Notes: generated by a model from the sequence alone, not told the origin. Shown: positions 51,083-60,300, counted from the stretch's first letter. The stretch is DNA of 64,000 nt from Luteimonas sp. JM171 (GCF_001717465.1 NZ_CP017074.1:739162-803161), one strand, 5' to 3'. Numbers and translations are program-made.

Positions 51083-53871
51083 GACATGTGCACGAAGGGC
51101 GCTCCGGCGGTCTCCGCCTCCCGAGCCTCGTAGTCACAAAACTTCGGCTCAGCCTCCCCAAAAGACAGCCCCTGCCCGCTCGCCCCCGCCGGCCCCTTCA
51201 ACTCCCGCATCACTCCCTTGAACGCAATCACCCCCGGCGCCCCCAGCTCGATATTCCCGCCCTCAAGCTTCAGATAAGCCCCCTGCGCCGTCAGCAGCAC
51301 GTGCTTGTTCGGGGCGCCGATCTCCACGTCTGCCTGCGTGCTTGCGATGGTGACGTTCTGCTTCGCCGCCATCTTGATTTCGTTCCGGTGCGCCCGCGCG
51401 CTCACTTTCCCTTGCGCGGCATGCAGCGCAATTCCGGTTTCCTGGTTGGGCTTGCCGGCAGGTGCTTCGGTTCCCTGGGTGAATAACGCAATCCCCCCAC
51501 CCGCTGCCGCCACCGTCGCGCCTTGGCTCATCCAACCGAAGTCTGCGCCGGCAACAAGGGTGGTTTGGGTGCCGGAGACCCAGGCCTGGTTGGCGGGAGT
51601 GAGGCTCACCACGCCGTCGGGGCTGGAGCCCACCAGGTGTGGAGTGCTCCACGCGGGTGCCTGGCCGTCACCGCCGCCAATGGCGCCCTCCCCGTGGCCA
51701 CCTGCCACAGCGCCCTCCCGTGTCGCCTGCATCGCCTGCCGCAGTTGCTGCAGGCCTTCCTGTGCCGGCAGCGCCGGCGGATCGTCCGGCAACGTCGCCT
51801 CCTGGCTTTGGGCGGTGTCGGCCAGCGCCTGCAGCAGCTGTTCGCTCTCGCCCAACTGGCCCAGCGCCTGGCCGGCTGCCAGCTGTTCGCGGCCGCGCTC
51901 GGTGGTCAGAAGCAGGCCGGCGCCGGCGCGGATGGCGCCGCTGGCGCCGGTTGAAAGCTCCACGCCAAAGCCGCGGTTGGCGCCGCGCACGTTGTCCTGC
52001 CCGCCCTTGAGGTGCCCGAGGGTGAGGGTGGTGCCGTGCTGGGTGGTGGCGAGCTGGGCGCGGCCTTCGCCGGGGGTGTCGTCCAGACGCAGCATCTGGT
52101 GGCCGCCGCCGCCGTCCTGGCTGCTGGCAAGCGCCTGGCTCTTGAAGCCGGTGTACACGGCGGCGTGGTCGTTGCCGTCGAACCACGCCGGCGCGTTGCC
52201 GGTGGCCCCGGCGCCGCCGCCGGCCAGCTGGTTGTGCTGGGCGTCGGGCTGGCCGCGGCCGTTGTACAGCGCGCCCACCACCACCGGGCGGTCGATGTCG
52301 CCTTCAAGGAACGCCACCAGCACTTCCTGGCCCTTGCGCGGCACGGCCACGGCACCCCAGTTGTCGCCGGCCCACGGCGTGGCCACGCGCACCCAGGTCC
52401 AGGCGCCGCCGTTGCCGGGCGCGTTGTCATCGCCGCCGGGGTGCGCGGTGCCGCTGCTTGAATGCGCGCCCCGCTGCCACGGGAACTGCACCTTGATCCG
52501 GTGGTCGCGGTCGGTCAGCAGCGGCCCGTCGTCGCCCACCACGATCGCGCTCTGGGTGCCGTGTACGGTGGGCCTGGGGTGCAGGCGCAGGCCGTGGCCG
52601 TCGTGGGTGCGCGGCCGGTACGGCACGCCGGCCGGCAGGGCGGTGAATTCGTTGCGGTAGAAGTGGTCCTGCGGCAGCTCGCGCGCCGCTGGCGCCGGCC
52701 CCGGTCCACCCAGCCCGGCCAGCGCATCGGGGAGCGGCGCCCCAGGCCGGGCCACCGGCCCGAGCGCCTGCTCCAGCGCGTCGAAGACCTCCGCCCCGAG
52801 GTTGTTGCGCGCCTCGTGCCGCACCCGCAAACACATGAAGTGGCGCGCCTCCGGGTCCGCGTGGGCCGGATGCTGCAGCAGTTCGAATGTCACCCCCGGC
52901 GCCAGCCGCCGCCAGGTGCCCTCGCCGCGCACCACGTGCGCGTCCACCTGCAGCGCTTCCATCTGCCGGCGCGCCCGCAGCTCGCCCTGGGCGCCATCGA
53001 TCCAGGCGTACGGCCCAGCGGTGTCCTCGTCCTCGGGCACCACATCTCCGTGCACCTCGCCTTCGGCGGAGGCCGGGCGCAGGCCCAGGCTGCGGTAATC
53101 CCAGCTGGCCCGCGCCAGCCGCCCGGTCTGCCAGCGCCGCACCGGCGACCACTGCTGGATCGCATCCTCCCGCTCGGTGGCATCGGCGCGATGGAAGCGC
53201 ACCGCACCGGCGTCCGCGCACGCATCCACATGGTCCGCCAGCACCATCACATGACGGCCCAGGGTGTCGTCGTCCTTCGCCCCCTCGTGCTCGAACCAGT
53301 AGAAGATCCCCTCGCCGGCCAAGAGCCGGTGCAGGAAATCCAGGTCCGTCTCTTCATACTGGGTGGTCAGGCTGCGCCTTGGATACACACTCCGGTCGGC
53401 CAGGTCCCAGCGCCACGCCGGCACCAGCGCGCCGGCCTGGGCGTAGTCGGCAAAGATGTCCTCGACGATCTCCACCACCGACATGTCCTGGAAAACGTAG
53501 CTGTCCATCCGCTGGCCCAGGAACGCCAGCCACGGCTCGAGCATCAGCCGGTAGCGCGCCAGCCCGCCGTTGCCGCCGAGCAGTTCGCAGGCGGTGACGT
53601 GGCCGTGGAACGGGCGCAGGTCGGTGCGCGAATCCGCCGTCAGCACCTCCAGCAGGGCCGGGGCGCCGAGCAGCTCGTCCAGGGACAGGTGGGCGTCGAC
53701 CGAGAGCGCGGTCAGCTCCAGGCGGAACCCGCCGCCGTCCAGCGACTCGTGACCGGTGAGGGTTTCCGCCACCAGCGCGTCGCGCCCGAGCGGGGTGTGC
53801 AGGCGCAGCAGCCGTTCGTGCTGCGCGGGGCCCGAGGCCAACGCAACCAGGGCGGTGGCGAGTGCGTCCAT
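51079..53871 (-). CDS. vgrG: T6SS spike protein VgrG with DUF2345 extension
   Basis: A 930-residue VgrG. Residues about 1-400 form the gp27-like base (RPFHGHVTACELLGGNGGLARYRLMLEPWLAFL; DLDFLHRLLAGEGIFYWFEHEG). An OB-fold/gp5 segment with WVRVATPWAGDNWGAVAVPRKGQEVLVAFLEGDIDRPVVVGALYNG lies at about 485-550. A needle and DUF2345 region (DFGWMSQGATVAAAGGGIALFTQG) extends to about 880. The tail ends CDYEAREAETAGAPFVHMS. It tips the Hcp tube and carries the VasX-like effector via the DUF4123 adaptor. No other T6SS structural genes are in the window, so this is an orphan vgrG island. Confidence 0.95.
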   Translation of the reverse strand: MDALATALVALASGPAQHERLLRLHTPLGRDALVAETLTGHESLDGGGFRLELTALSVDAHLSLDELLGAPALLEVLTADSRTDLRPFHGHVTACELLGGNGGLARYRLMLEPWLAFLGQRMDSYVFQDMSVVEIVEDIFADYAQAGALVPAWRWDLADRSVYPRRSLTTQYEETDLDFLHRLLAGEGIFYWFEHEGAKDDDTLGRHVMVLADHVDACADAGAVRFHRADATEREDAIQQWSPVRRWQTGRLARASWDYRSLGLRPASAEGEVHGDVVPEDEDTAGPYAWIDGAQGELRARRQMEALQVDAHVVRGEGTWRRLAPGVTFELLQHPAHADPEARHFMCLRVRHEARNNLGAEVFDALEQALGPVARPGAPLPDALAGLGGPGPAPAARELPQDHFYRNEFTALPAGVPYRPRTHDGHGLRLHPRPTVHGTQSAIVVGDDGPLLTDRDHRIKVQFPWQRGAHSSSGTAHPGGDDNAPGNGGAWTWVRVATPWAGDNWGAVAVPRKGQEVLVAFLEGDIDRPVVVGALYNGRGQPDAQHNQLAGGGAGATGNAPAWFDGNDHAAVYTGFKSQALASSQDGGGGHQMLRLDDTPGEGRAQLATTQHGTTLTLGHLKGGQDNVRGANRGFGVELSTGASGAIRAGAGLLLTTERGREQLAAGQALGQLGESEQLLQALADTAQSQEATLPDDPPALPAQEGLQQLRQAMQATREGAVAGGHGEGAIGGGDGQAPAWSTPHLVGSSPDGVVSLTPANQAWVSGTQTTLVAGADFGWMSQGATVAAAGGGIALFTQGTEAPAGKPNQETGIALHAAQGKVSARAHRNEIKMAAKQNVTIASTQADVEIGAPNKHVLLTAQGAYLKLEGGNIELGAPGVIAFKGVMRELKGPAGASGQGLSFGEAEPKFCDYEAREAETAGAPFVHMS

Positions 53872-53908
53872 GGCAAGGCTCCAGATGGTCCGTCATCCGT
53901 AGACCGCG

Positions 53909-53938
53909 AGTATGCCGCATGGCGTTGGGGCGGGCCAA
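53909..53938 (-). promoter_or_regulatory. candidate promoter of the vgrG operon
   Basis: On the minus strand TTGGCC (53938-53933), an 18-bp spacer and CATACT (53914-53909), each a 4-of-6 match to consensus. The predicted RNA start is about 30 bp before the vgrG ATG at 53871. Confidence 0.4.
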
Positions 53939-54012
53939 TCAGGCGCTGCGGGGGAGTGCGATCCGGCCGCCGGCTGTCATAGGATTGCGCGTGTGCCCCC
54001 GGGGAAAAACAC

Positions 54013-55131
54013 GTGCACAACGGACTGGCTGATTTCATAGAGGCCCACGCGGAAGCCATCGTGGAGCAGGCGATGGAGTTCGCCCGCACCGGGGAGATGG
54101 GACCCGGCATGAGCGAAGAGGAACTGCGGGACCACCTGCCCGAGATCCTGCACGCCATCGTGGCGGACATGCGCACTCCGCAGACCCGCGCGCAGTCCAT
54201 TGCAAAGGCCGAGGGCCACTCCCAAGCCGATCCGGAGCAGCCCCGGTCGGCCGCGGGCACCCACGCCGTGCATCGCGCGCACAGCGGCTTCAGCATCGCC
54301 AGCGTGGTGGCCGAGTACCGGGCGATGCGCGCGGGCGTATTGCGGATGTAGGCAGACTCGCCCGACGCCGTGATCCGCACCGACGAGATCACCCGCTTCA
54401 ACGAGGCCATCGACGAGGCCATCGCCGAATCGGTGCGCTACTACTCGGACGAGGTGGAGCGCTGGCGCAACATTTTCCTGGGCGTACTCGGCCACGACCT
54501 GCGCAGCCCGCTCACGGCCATCATGGTGGCCTCGGAAGTGATCGCGGGCATGGCAGTGGATGCGCCGCTGGCCAAGGTGGCCGAACGCCTGGTCAACAGT
54601 GGCGAGCGCATGCGCGAACTGCTCGACAAGCTGCTCATGTACAACCGCGCCCAGATGGGCATCGGCCTGGCGGTCGACCGCCGGCAGGTGGACCTGGCCG
54701 AGGCCTGCCGCGAGGAGATTCAGCAGCTCCAGGAGACCATGCCCAACGCGCGCATCCGGCTGCAGGTCCCACCCGCCGCGCATGGATGCTTCGACGCCCG
54801 CAGCCTGTGCGAGGCGCTCACCAACATGGTGGTCAACGCCTACAAGTACGGCGATTCCGACCGCGAGATCGAGGTCGCCCTGCACGACCACGGGGACGAG
54901 GTGGAGCTGTCCGTCGCCAACCACGGCGAACCCATCCCGCCGGACCGGCTGCAGCTGCTGTTCGAGCCCCTGCGTCGAGGCGGCGTCACCCAGGACGCCA
55001 CGCTGGAGCGCTCCAGCCTGGGGCTTGGTCTGTTCATCGTCAGCCAGATCGCCGAGGCCCACGGCGGTGCGATCCGCGCCGAGTCCATCGACGGGCGCAC
55101 CACCTTCACCATGACGCTGCCCAAAGGCTGA
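54013..55131 (+). pseudogene. sensor histidine kinase interrupted by one in-frame TAG
   Basis: One reading frame encodes an RsbR-type N-terminal helical sensor domain (LADFIEAHAEAIVEQAMEFAR; PQTRAQSIAKAEGH; VAEYRAMRAGVLRM). It then continues, after a TAG at 54349-54351, as ITRFNEAIDEAIAESVRYY and a kinase core. The phospho-acceptor His is in LGVLGHDLRSPLTAI (codon 161), N box in LCEALTNMVVNAYKYG, G boxes in SSLGLGLFIVSQIAEAHGG. Related kinases have Trp at the stop position, so TGG to TAG is the simplest explanation. The C-terminal piece could restart at GTG 54370, but no Shine-Dalgarno is seen. The kinase core looks intact. No response regulator is adjacent. Confidence 0.8.
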
Positions 55132-55156
55132 TCGCGGGCCGCAGGCCGGAGGGAAA

Positions 55157-55372
55157 TCAGCGGCGCTGCCCGCCCACCTGCTTCTCCTGGTCCTCCTCCG
55201 GGCGGGGCGGCTGGCCGGCCGGATCCAGATGATCGCGGTGCACGTCGGCGCCCTGGGCGGGGTCCACTTCCTGCGCCTTCCTCAGGTCTTCCTTGTACGA
55301 GTCCTCGCGCTTCTTCTGTTGGGCGTGATCGGCCGTATCGTGGCGGTCCGGGCTGTTGTCTTCGTTCGCCAT
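55157..55372 (-). CDS. small, highly charged hydrophilic protein (71 aa)
   Basis: A 71-residue protein starting MANEDNSPDRHDTADHAQQ and composed almost entirely of Asp, Glu, Lys, Arg, Gln, Pro and His, with no hydrophobic core. It is likely intrinsically disordered. The ATG at 55372 was taken as the start because the upstream extension has a different, Arg/Pro-rich composition. It converges with the kinase frame (25-bp gap) and diverges from the TonB-dependent receptor. I do not recognise a family. Confidence 0.6.
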   Translation of the reverse strand: MANEDNSPDRHDTADHAQQKKREDSYKEDLRKAQEVDPAQGADVHRDHLDPAGQPPRPEEDQEKQVGGQRR

Positions 55373-55551
55373 GGGGCTCTCCGGTAGGGGGGGATCCCTG
55401 TCTATAGCGCGGCGGCGCGCAAGGCCCCATGAAGGCACCCCACACTCGGGACGCCGGCGAACCGCCTCCCCCGGTTCATGCAACAGACGGCTTGGGCCGC
55501 GACCTGCGGAATATCCTACGTCGCGTTTTGCCTCCGGTGATTGTGCGCAAT

Positions 55552-55574
55552 GCCCGCCTCAGCGGGCTTTTTTT
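55552..55574 (+). terminator. intrinsic terminator in the leader of the TonB-dependent receptor gene
   Basis: A 6-bp stem GCCCGC-CTCA-GCGGGC (55552-55567) is followed directly by seven T residues (55568-55574). It ends only 25 nt before the receptor ATG at 55599. The nearest upstream rightward gene ends at 55131, with a leftward gene in between, so the hairpin probably acts on the receptor's own leader RNA. Confidence 0.75.
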
Positions 55575-55598
55575 CGTCGTTTGACAGGGATTTCCGCG

Positions 55599-58500
55599 AT
55601 GTTGAAATTGAGGTACTCGTCCTTGGCGGCCGCAATGGTGATGGGCCTGTCCGGGGCACCGGTGGCCCAGGCCCAGCCCACGGGCGGTGAGCAGACCGTC
55701 CCACGCAGCGGCGGTTCCATCAGCGGCCGGATCATCGACCCGGGGACGGGTGAATACCTTCGCAACGCGATCATCCGCGTGGAGACCGCCACCGGAGCAA
55801 GGAGCGTGCGGTCGGGCGCGCGCGGTGAATACCGGGTTGCTGACGTCCCAGCCGGCCCGGTGAGGCTGACGGTGCAGTTCACCGGTTATGCCCCGGCGGA
55901 GATCGACCTGCAGGTCCAGGCGGGCGCGCCGACCCGGCAGGACATCGAGCTCTTCAGCACCGCACCGGTGGCCGGGACCGCCAGGAACCTGGAAACCATG
56001 CGGGTGGTGGGCGTGCGCGAAGGCGACGCGCGGGCGCTCATGGAACAGCGCGCCTCAATGGATATCACCAACAGCCTGTCTGCCGAATCCTACGGTGAGA
56101 TTTCAGAGGGCAACCCCGGCGAGTTCATGAAGTTCATGCCAGGGGTGGACACCGACAGCACCGGCGACGGCACGGTGCGCCATGTGAGCCTGCGCGGGCT
56201 GCCCGCCGACTACACCAGCATCACCATCAACGGGATCAGCCTGGCCTCGGCCGATGCCAATACCGGCGCCGGCGGCTCGCGCACCTTCAGCTTCGAACAG
56301 ACGTCGCTGACCGGCATCGACTCGATCAGCATCTTCAAGACCACCAGCGCCGACAAGGATGCGAACTCACCCGCCGGCACCATCGATATCCGCACCAAGC
56401 GGGCATTCGACCGCAGCGGCCGCGACATCACCGTACAGCTCAGCGCAACCACCCACTCCAACCAGTGGGACTCGCGCCGCCGCACGGGCCCGCGCGAAGG
56501 TGGTTACGGCAGCGACCGGTTCCTGCCCAGCGGCAGGATCGATTATTCCGATGTGTTCATGGATGGCCGCCTGGGCGTGGTGGCCGGCGTGAGCCACTCC
56601 GAGCTGTATGTCGAGCAGGAGCAGATCACCGCAAGCCGCAACTACAACCCCACGCCGGAGAGTCCGGAACCGCTGGCAGTCACCAGGATCGTCCCGCAGA
56701 TGGGCACCCGCGAGATCACCCGTTCGTCGGGCTCGCTGAACGTGGATTTCAAGGCCACCGACGGCCTGATCCTTTCGCTGATGTCCTCGATCGGCCGCGG
56801 CACCATCCTGGCCGGCTCCACGGCTCCCGAAATCACCACCTACGCCCGGTCCGGGGTCGAGGGGAACCCGGCCACCCGGTTCACGCCGCACGAGCCGGTG
56901 AGCCTGGCCGCGCGCAACACCCTGACCTACAAGTACGGCACAACGCGCAACTTCATCCCCAGCTTCGAATACAGCAACCAGTACTTCACGCTGGACGGCA
57001 ACGTGTTCTATTCCAGTTCGGAAAGCACCTACAACCCGAACCGCAAGGGCGCGGTGCACAGCATGGTGGCGTGGCCCACCGCGACCGGGCACGCCAGCAT
57101 CGACCGCGGCGACGAATACCTGGAGCAGGCCTGGCAGGTGCAGCAGCTCGACGGCGGAGACTGGAGCCTGCCCTCGGCCTACGACATCACCGGTACGCCG
57201 ACCATGCGTCTGCGCAACTCGCAGTCGGCCGACGTGCTCAAGACCGGCGGTGGCCTGAACCTGGCGTTCGACCGCGAGTTCGGTTCCACCATCGTCACCT
57301 TCAAGACCGGCGCCAAGCTCGAGAACGCGCGCTACGACTTCGACAACCCCAACGATTCCTGGAAGTACCGCTACGTCGGTCCGCTCAGCACCGCTGAGCT
57401 GCTGGAGCGGATCCAGACCACCAACCAGCATTCGGCGGCCGACAGCGGCGTGGACTACCGCTCCGTCTCCGGTGCCGGGGACATGTACTTTCCCAGCATG
57501 TTCAAGCTGTACGAGCTCTACCAGCAGAACCCCGAGCACTGGGAGCACACCCTCTCGCCGACTGACTGGTACAACGCCTTCGTGGGCAACAGGCGGCACT
57601 TCGAAGAGGAGACCCGTGCGCTCTACTTCATGGGGACCGCCGAGCTCACCCCCAACCTCACCGTACGCGCCGGCGTGCGCTGGGAGCAGACCCGCAACGC
57701 CGCCCGCGAGACCGACCCGCTGGGCACCGAAGAACTCGTCGCCGCGGGCTACGAGGTGGATCCTGCAAAAGGCAGGGCCACGACCATCGAAGGGCTGGAG
57801 TACCAGTATTCTTCCCGGCCGGAGGTCTACCGCAAGGGCAAATACGACCACTTCTTCCCCAGCGCCTCGGCCAAATACGCCTTCAACGACAGCACCGACC
57901 TGCAGCTTGGCTACAGCCGCACCATCCAGCGGCCGGCCGTCAGCGTGCTGTCGGGGGTGTGGTCGGTCAACGATGAGGCGATGACGATCCGGGCTCCGAA
58001 CCCGGAGCTGGAGCCCCAGCTCTCCGACAACTTCTCGGTGCGCCTGGCCAAATACTTCGAGCCGGTCGGGATCATCGGGCTCAACTACTACCGCAATAGG
58101 GTCAAGGGCCTGTTCCAGGCCGTGGAAATGACCGCGGAGGAGTTCGGCTACACAGGCGATCAGTACGCGGACTACACCTTCATCCGCACCGAAGTGGTGG
58201 ACGGCAACGCCATCGACATCGAAGGGTGGGAGTTGGAGTTCAGCCACGCCATGGACTACCTGCCCGGCGCATGGGGCGGCCTGTCGGTGCGTGGCTCGTT
58301 CATGCTCAACAACCCCGAGGTCCCGCTGGTGCGCGCCGCGGACAAGCTGGGCACCTTCTCGGTGTCCTGGCAGCACGGCCCGGCCCGCCTCTACCTCAAC
58401 ACCGTCTGGACCGACGACAAGTACCGCTCCACCACGCCCTCCTGGTTCAGCGAGTACTGGGACACCAACCTTTCAGGGAGCTACGCCTTCACCGAAGGCT

Positions 58501-58667
58501 GGGAGGCGTTCTTCAACATCCGCAACCTGCTGGACAAGAACCGCAACGTGATCGTCCCCAACTCCCTGTCCCCCACCGGCGAGCTTGGCGGCAGCACCGG
58601 CACCCACGGCGCCATCTACATCCATGGCGGGCGCAATGCGACGGTGGGAATTCGCGGGCGGTTTTAA
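55599..58667 (+). CDS. TonB-dependent outer-membrane receptor (Xanthomonas/Caulobacter type)
   Basis: A 1022-residue receptor. The signal peptide ends SGAPVAQAQ (about residue 26). A carboxypeptidase-regulatory-like beta domain follows (SGGSISGRIIDPGTGEYLRNAIIRVETATGARSV..FTGYAPAEIDL, about 38-120). Next come a TonB-box-like ETMRVVGVRE, the plug (EFMKFMPGVDTDSTGDGTVRHVSLRGLPADYTSITINGISLA) and a 22-strand barrel ending GRNATVGIRGRF. Such receptors take up siderophores, vitamin B12 or plant-derived sugars using TonB energy. No neighbouring catabolic or iron gene reveals the ligand. Control may involve the leader terminator at 55552-55574. Confidence 0.93.
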   Translation: MLKLRYSSLAAAMVMGLSGAPVAQAQPTGGEQTVPRSGGSISGRIIDPGTGEYLRNAIIRVETATGARSVRSGARGEYRVADVPAGPVRLTVQFTGYAPAEIDLQVQAGAPTRQDIELFSTAPVAGTARNLETMRVVGVREGDARALMEQRASMDITNSLSAESYGEISEGNPGEFMKFMPGVDTDSTGDGTVRHVSLRGLPADYTSITINGISLASADANTGAGGSRTFSFEQTSLTGIDSISIFKTTSADKDANSPAGTIDIRTKRAFDRSGRDITVQLSATTHSNQWDSRRRTGPREGGYGSDRFLPSGRIDYSDVFMDGRLGVVAGVSHSELYVEQEQITASRNYNPTPESPEPLAVTRIVPQMGTREITRSSGSLNVDFKATDGLILSLMSSIGRGTILAGSTAPEITTYARSGVEGNPATRFTPHEPVSLAARNTLTYKYGTTRNFIPSFEYSNQYFTLDGNVFYSSSESTYNPNRKGAVHSMVAWPTATGHASIDRGDEYLEQAWQVQQLDGGDWSLPSAYDITGTPTMRLRNSQSADVLKTGGGLNLAFDREFGSTIVTFKTGAKLENARYDFDNPNDSWKYRYVGPLSTAELLERIQTTNQHSAADSGVDYRSVSGAGDMYFPSMFKLYELYQQNPEHWEHTLSPTDWYNAFVGNRRHFEEETRALYFMGTAELTPNLTVRAGVRWEQTRNAARETDPLGTEELVAAGYEVDPAKGRATTIEGLEYQYSSRPEVYRKGKYDHFFPSASAKYAFNDSTDLQLGYSRTIQRPAVSVLSGVWSVNDEAMTIRAPNPELEPQLSDNFSVRLAKYFEPVGIIGLNYYRNRVKGLFQAVEMTAEEFGYTGDQYADYTFIRTEVVDGNAIDIEGWELEFSHAMDYLPGAWGGLSVRGSFMLNNPEVPLVRAADKLGTFSVSWQHGPARLYLNTVWTDDKYRSTTPSWFSEYWDTNLSGSYAFTEGWEAFFNIRNLLDKNRNVIVPNSLSPTGELGGSTGTHGAIYIHGGRNATVGIRGRF

Positions 58668-58775
58668 GGCTGGGTGACCTCCAGCCGCCCATCACGTGCG
58701 AGCCCTGCGCAAGCGGTTCCACGATCAGCGCTGGCATACCAGCAGTCGGCCGGCGGTCCCGCCCCGCCGGCGCGG

Positions 58776-59708
58776 CTACGCCGCTTCCTGGTGCTCGTAA
58801 TAAGGATGCTGGCGATCATCGAAGAGCGCGTAGATCGCCTCCAGATTTCCTGGCTCCGGGTTCAACCACGTCTCGATGTGCTGCTCGCGCAGGTTGATGA
58901 TGGTGCGGTCGTGGCCAACGGCGGCGACCTCCGGCTCGGGCTCGTCGGTGATCGCGGCAAAGCTCCACAGGTCCGGCTCTTGGCCGCGCGGATCGCTCCA
59001 GCGTGACACCAGGCAGGCCACGTACATCGGCTCGCCGGTGCGCGGGGTGAACTGCAGCACGCGGTTGGTGCCGTCGTCGCCGCGCACGTTCTCGTAGAAG
59101 GTCTCGGCCACCATCAGCCCGTGGCTGTGGCCGAACTGCCCGCGCCAGAACCCTTCCAGGTTGTCGCGCCGGGCGTTGTAGGTGCCCGGGTAGCGGCGAT
59201 CATGATCCGCGGGCTTGCCGGCCGGACGGCACTGGTAGCGCATCGGCCGCACCACCGGCCGCCCGCCCTCGGACACCAGCACCGGCGCGTGCATCTGCGG
59301 GAAGATCCGCGAATCCTCCGGCACCGGCCGGCTGCGCTGCAGGTCCTTCAGCCGCGCGGTGAGCTGGGCCACCTTGTTGCCGCCGATGCGCACGTCCTCC
59401 CGTGCCTTCTTCGTCACCCGCTCCTGCAGCGCGCGCTGGGCGTCGGCCACGCGCTTCTTCTGGCGGAACAGCTCCTGCTGGAGTTCGGCTTCCTGCGTTT
59501 CGTTCCAGGAGGCGATGAGCTTACTGATCCCGTGGGTTTCAGGCGTGGTGGCCCCAGCAAACGCGGCATCCATCGCCCGCGGCGTGCGGATCTTTTCGCC
59601 GCGATTGCGCTGCTCGTAGAGGCGGGCGAACTCGGCGATGTCCACCGTGGCGCCGAACTTGCGCACGTAGCGGGTGTAGTCGGCCCAGATTTGCGCGGAG
59701 TAGCACAT
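58776..59708 (-). CDS. SRAP-domain protein (YedK/HMCES-like) with an internal coiled-coil insertion
   Basis: A 310-residue SRAP protein that would crosslink to abasic sites in single-stranded DNA. The start at 59708 is fixed because Cys2 (MCYSAQIW) must be N-terminal after Met removal to form the thiazolidine linkage. Other SRAP features are NARRDNLEGFWR, a YENV...RTGEPMYVACLVSRW core and the C-terminal His in VGHDRTIINLREQHIETWL. E. coli YedK is 222 residues. The extra length is mainly a charged, helical stretch at about residues 60-125 (ETQEAELQQELFRQKKRVAD; ALQERVTKKAREDVRIGG) placed inside the domain. Confidence 0.85.
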   Translation of the reverse strand: MCYSAQIWADYTRYVRKFGATVDIAEFARLYEQRNRGEKIRTPRAMDAAFAGATTPETHGISKLIASWNETQEAELQQELFRQKKRVADAQRALQERVTKKAREDVRIGGNKVAQLTARLKDLQRSRPVPEDSRIFPQMHAPVLVSEGGRPVVRPMRYQCRPAGKPADHDRRYPGTYNARRDNLEGFWRGQFGHSHGLMVAETFYENVRGDDGTNRVLQFTPRTGEPMYVACLVSRWSDPRGQEPDLWSFAAITDEPEPEVAAVGHDRTIINLREQHIETWLNPEPGNLEAIYALFDDRQHPYYEHQEAA

Positions 59709-59785
59709 GCCATCAGTGTGACGCACCGCGGCGCGCCGCGCTCCTTGAGCTGGGCGTCAGGGCAGGCAAGCCCCCCGACGCTGTC

Positions 59786-60238
59786 TCAGGACTTCCTGGA
59801 GCGCAGCTCAAGCACGGTCGAAACCAGCGACCGCACGCTGATGACCAGGATCACCGCCGCCGTCCCCAGCGCCGCAAGGTTGGGCGGCGAATGGCGAAGC
59901 GCGGCCCAGACCAGGCCCAGCCCAAGGAAGATCATCAATACGGAAGCCACCATCACCCGCCCAAGCGGCCGGGGCTGCCCGGCGGCGGCGCGTCTTACAG
60001 CGGCCTCGCGCTTGCGGCGGCTCCGCCTCATGAGCCAGGCAAAGACCAGGACCGATGCCGTCAGGCAGATTGGCACGGCCCATTGCGTCAGAACCGGCCC
60101 CCCCGCCATCTCAATCATCAAGATCAGCAGATAGCCGCCGTTGAAGCCAATGAACAGAGCGAGCAAGCCGAGGCCAATCGGCCGCAGCAGCCGCATCTCG
60201 GATTCTGGAACCTGCTGTGTCGGGTCGCCAATAGGCAT
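59786..60238 (-). CDS. hypothetical four-helix membrane protein
   Basis: A 150-residue protein with four predicted membrane helices (GLGLLALFIGFNGGYLLILMI region; WAVPICLTASVLVFAWL; VMVASVLMIFLGLGLVWAAL; LGTAAVILVISVRSLVSTVL) and a basic loop RRSRRKREAAVRR between helices 2 and 3. I do not recognise a family. It lies on the same strand between the nuclease-like gene and the SRAP gene, with gaps of 62 and 77 bp. Confidence 0.65.
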   Translation of the reverse strand: MPIGDPTQQVPESEMRLLRPIGLGLLALFIGFNGGYLLILMIEMAGGPVLTQWAVPICLTASVLVFAWLMRRSRRKREAAVRRAAAGQPRPLGRVMVASVLMIFLGLGLVWAALRHSPPNLAALGTAAVILVISVRSLVSTVLELRSRKS

Positions 60239-60300
60239 GGGTGCCGATCCTATGGCAGCACGAAGGTCATGGCATCACTGTCCGCCGCGGGTGGCTGGAA

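Noticed and set aside
53354..53938. An extra minus-strand frame extending upstream of vgrG
   Set aside because: It is in a different frame from vgrG, Arg/Pro/Ala-rich, and covers the vgrG start and promoter region. It has no recognisable domain.
55581..55609. A perfect TTGACA just before the TonB-dependent receptor ATG
   Set aside because: It lies only 13 nt before the start codon, so transcription from it would begin inside the coding region and remove the signal peptide; no convincing -10 follows.
58749..58771. GC-rich 8-bp-stem hairpin between the TonB-dependent receptor and SRAP genes
   Set aside because: There is no T tract on either strand and the surrounding sequence is very GC-rich, so I could not separate it from chance. 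It may still contribute to termination between the convergent genes.
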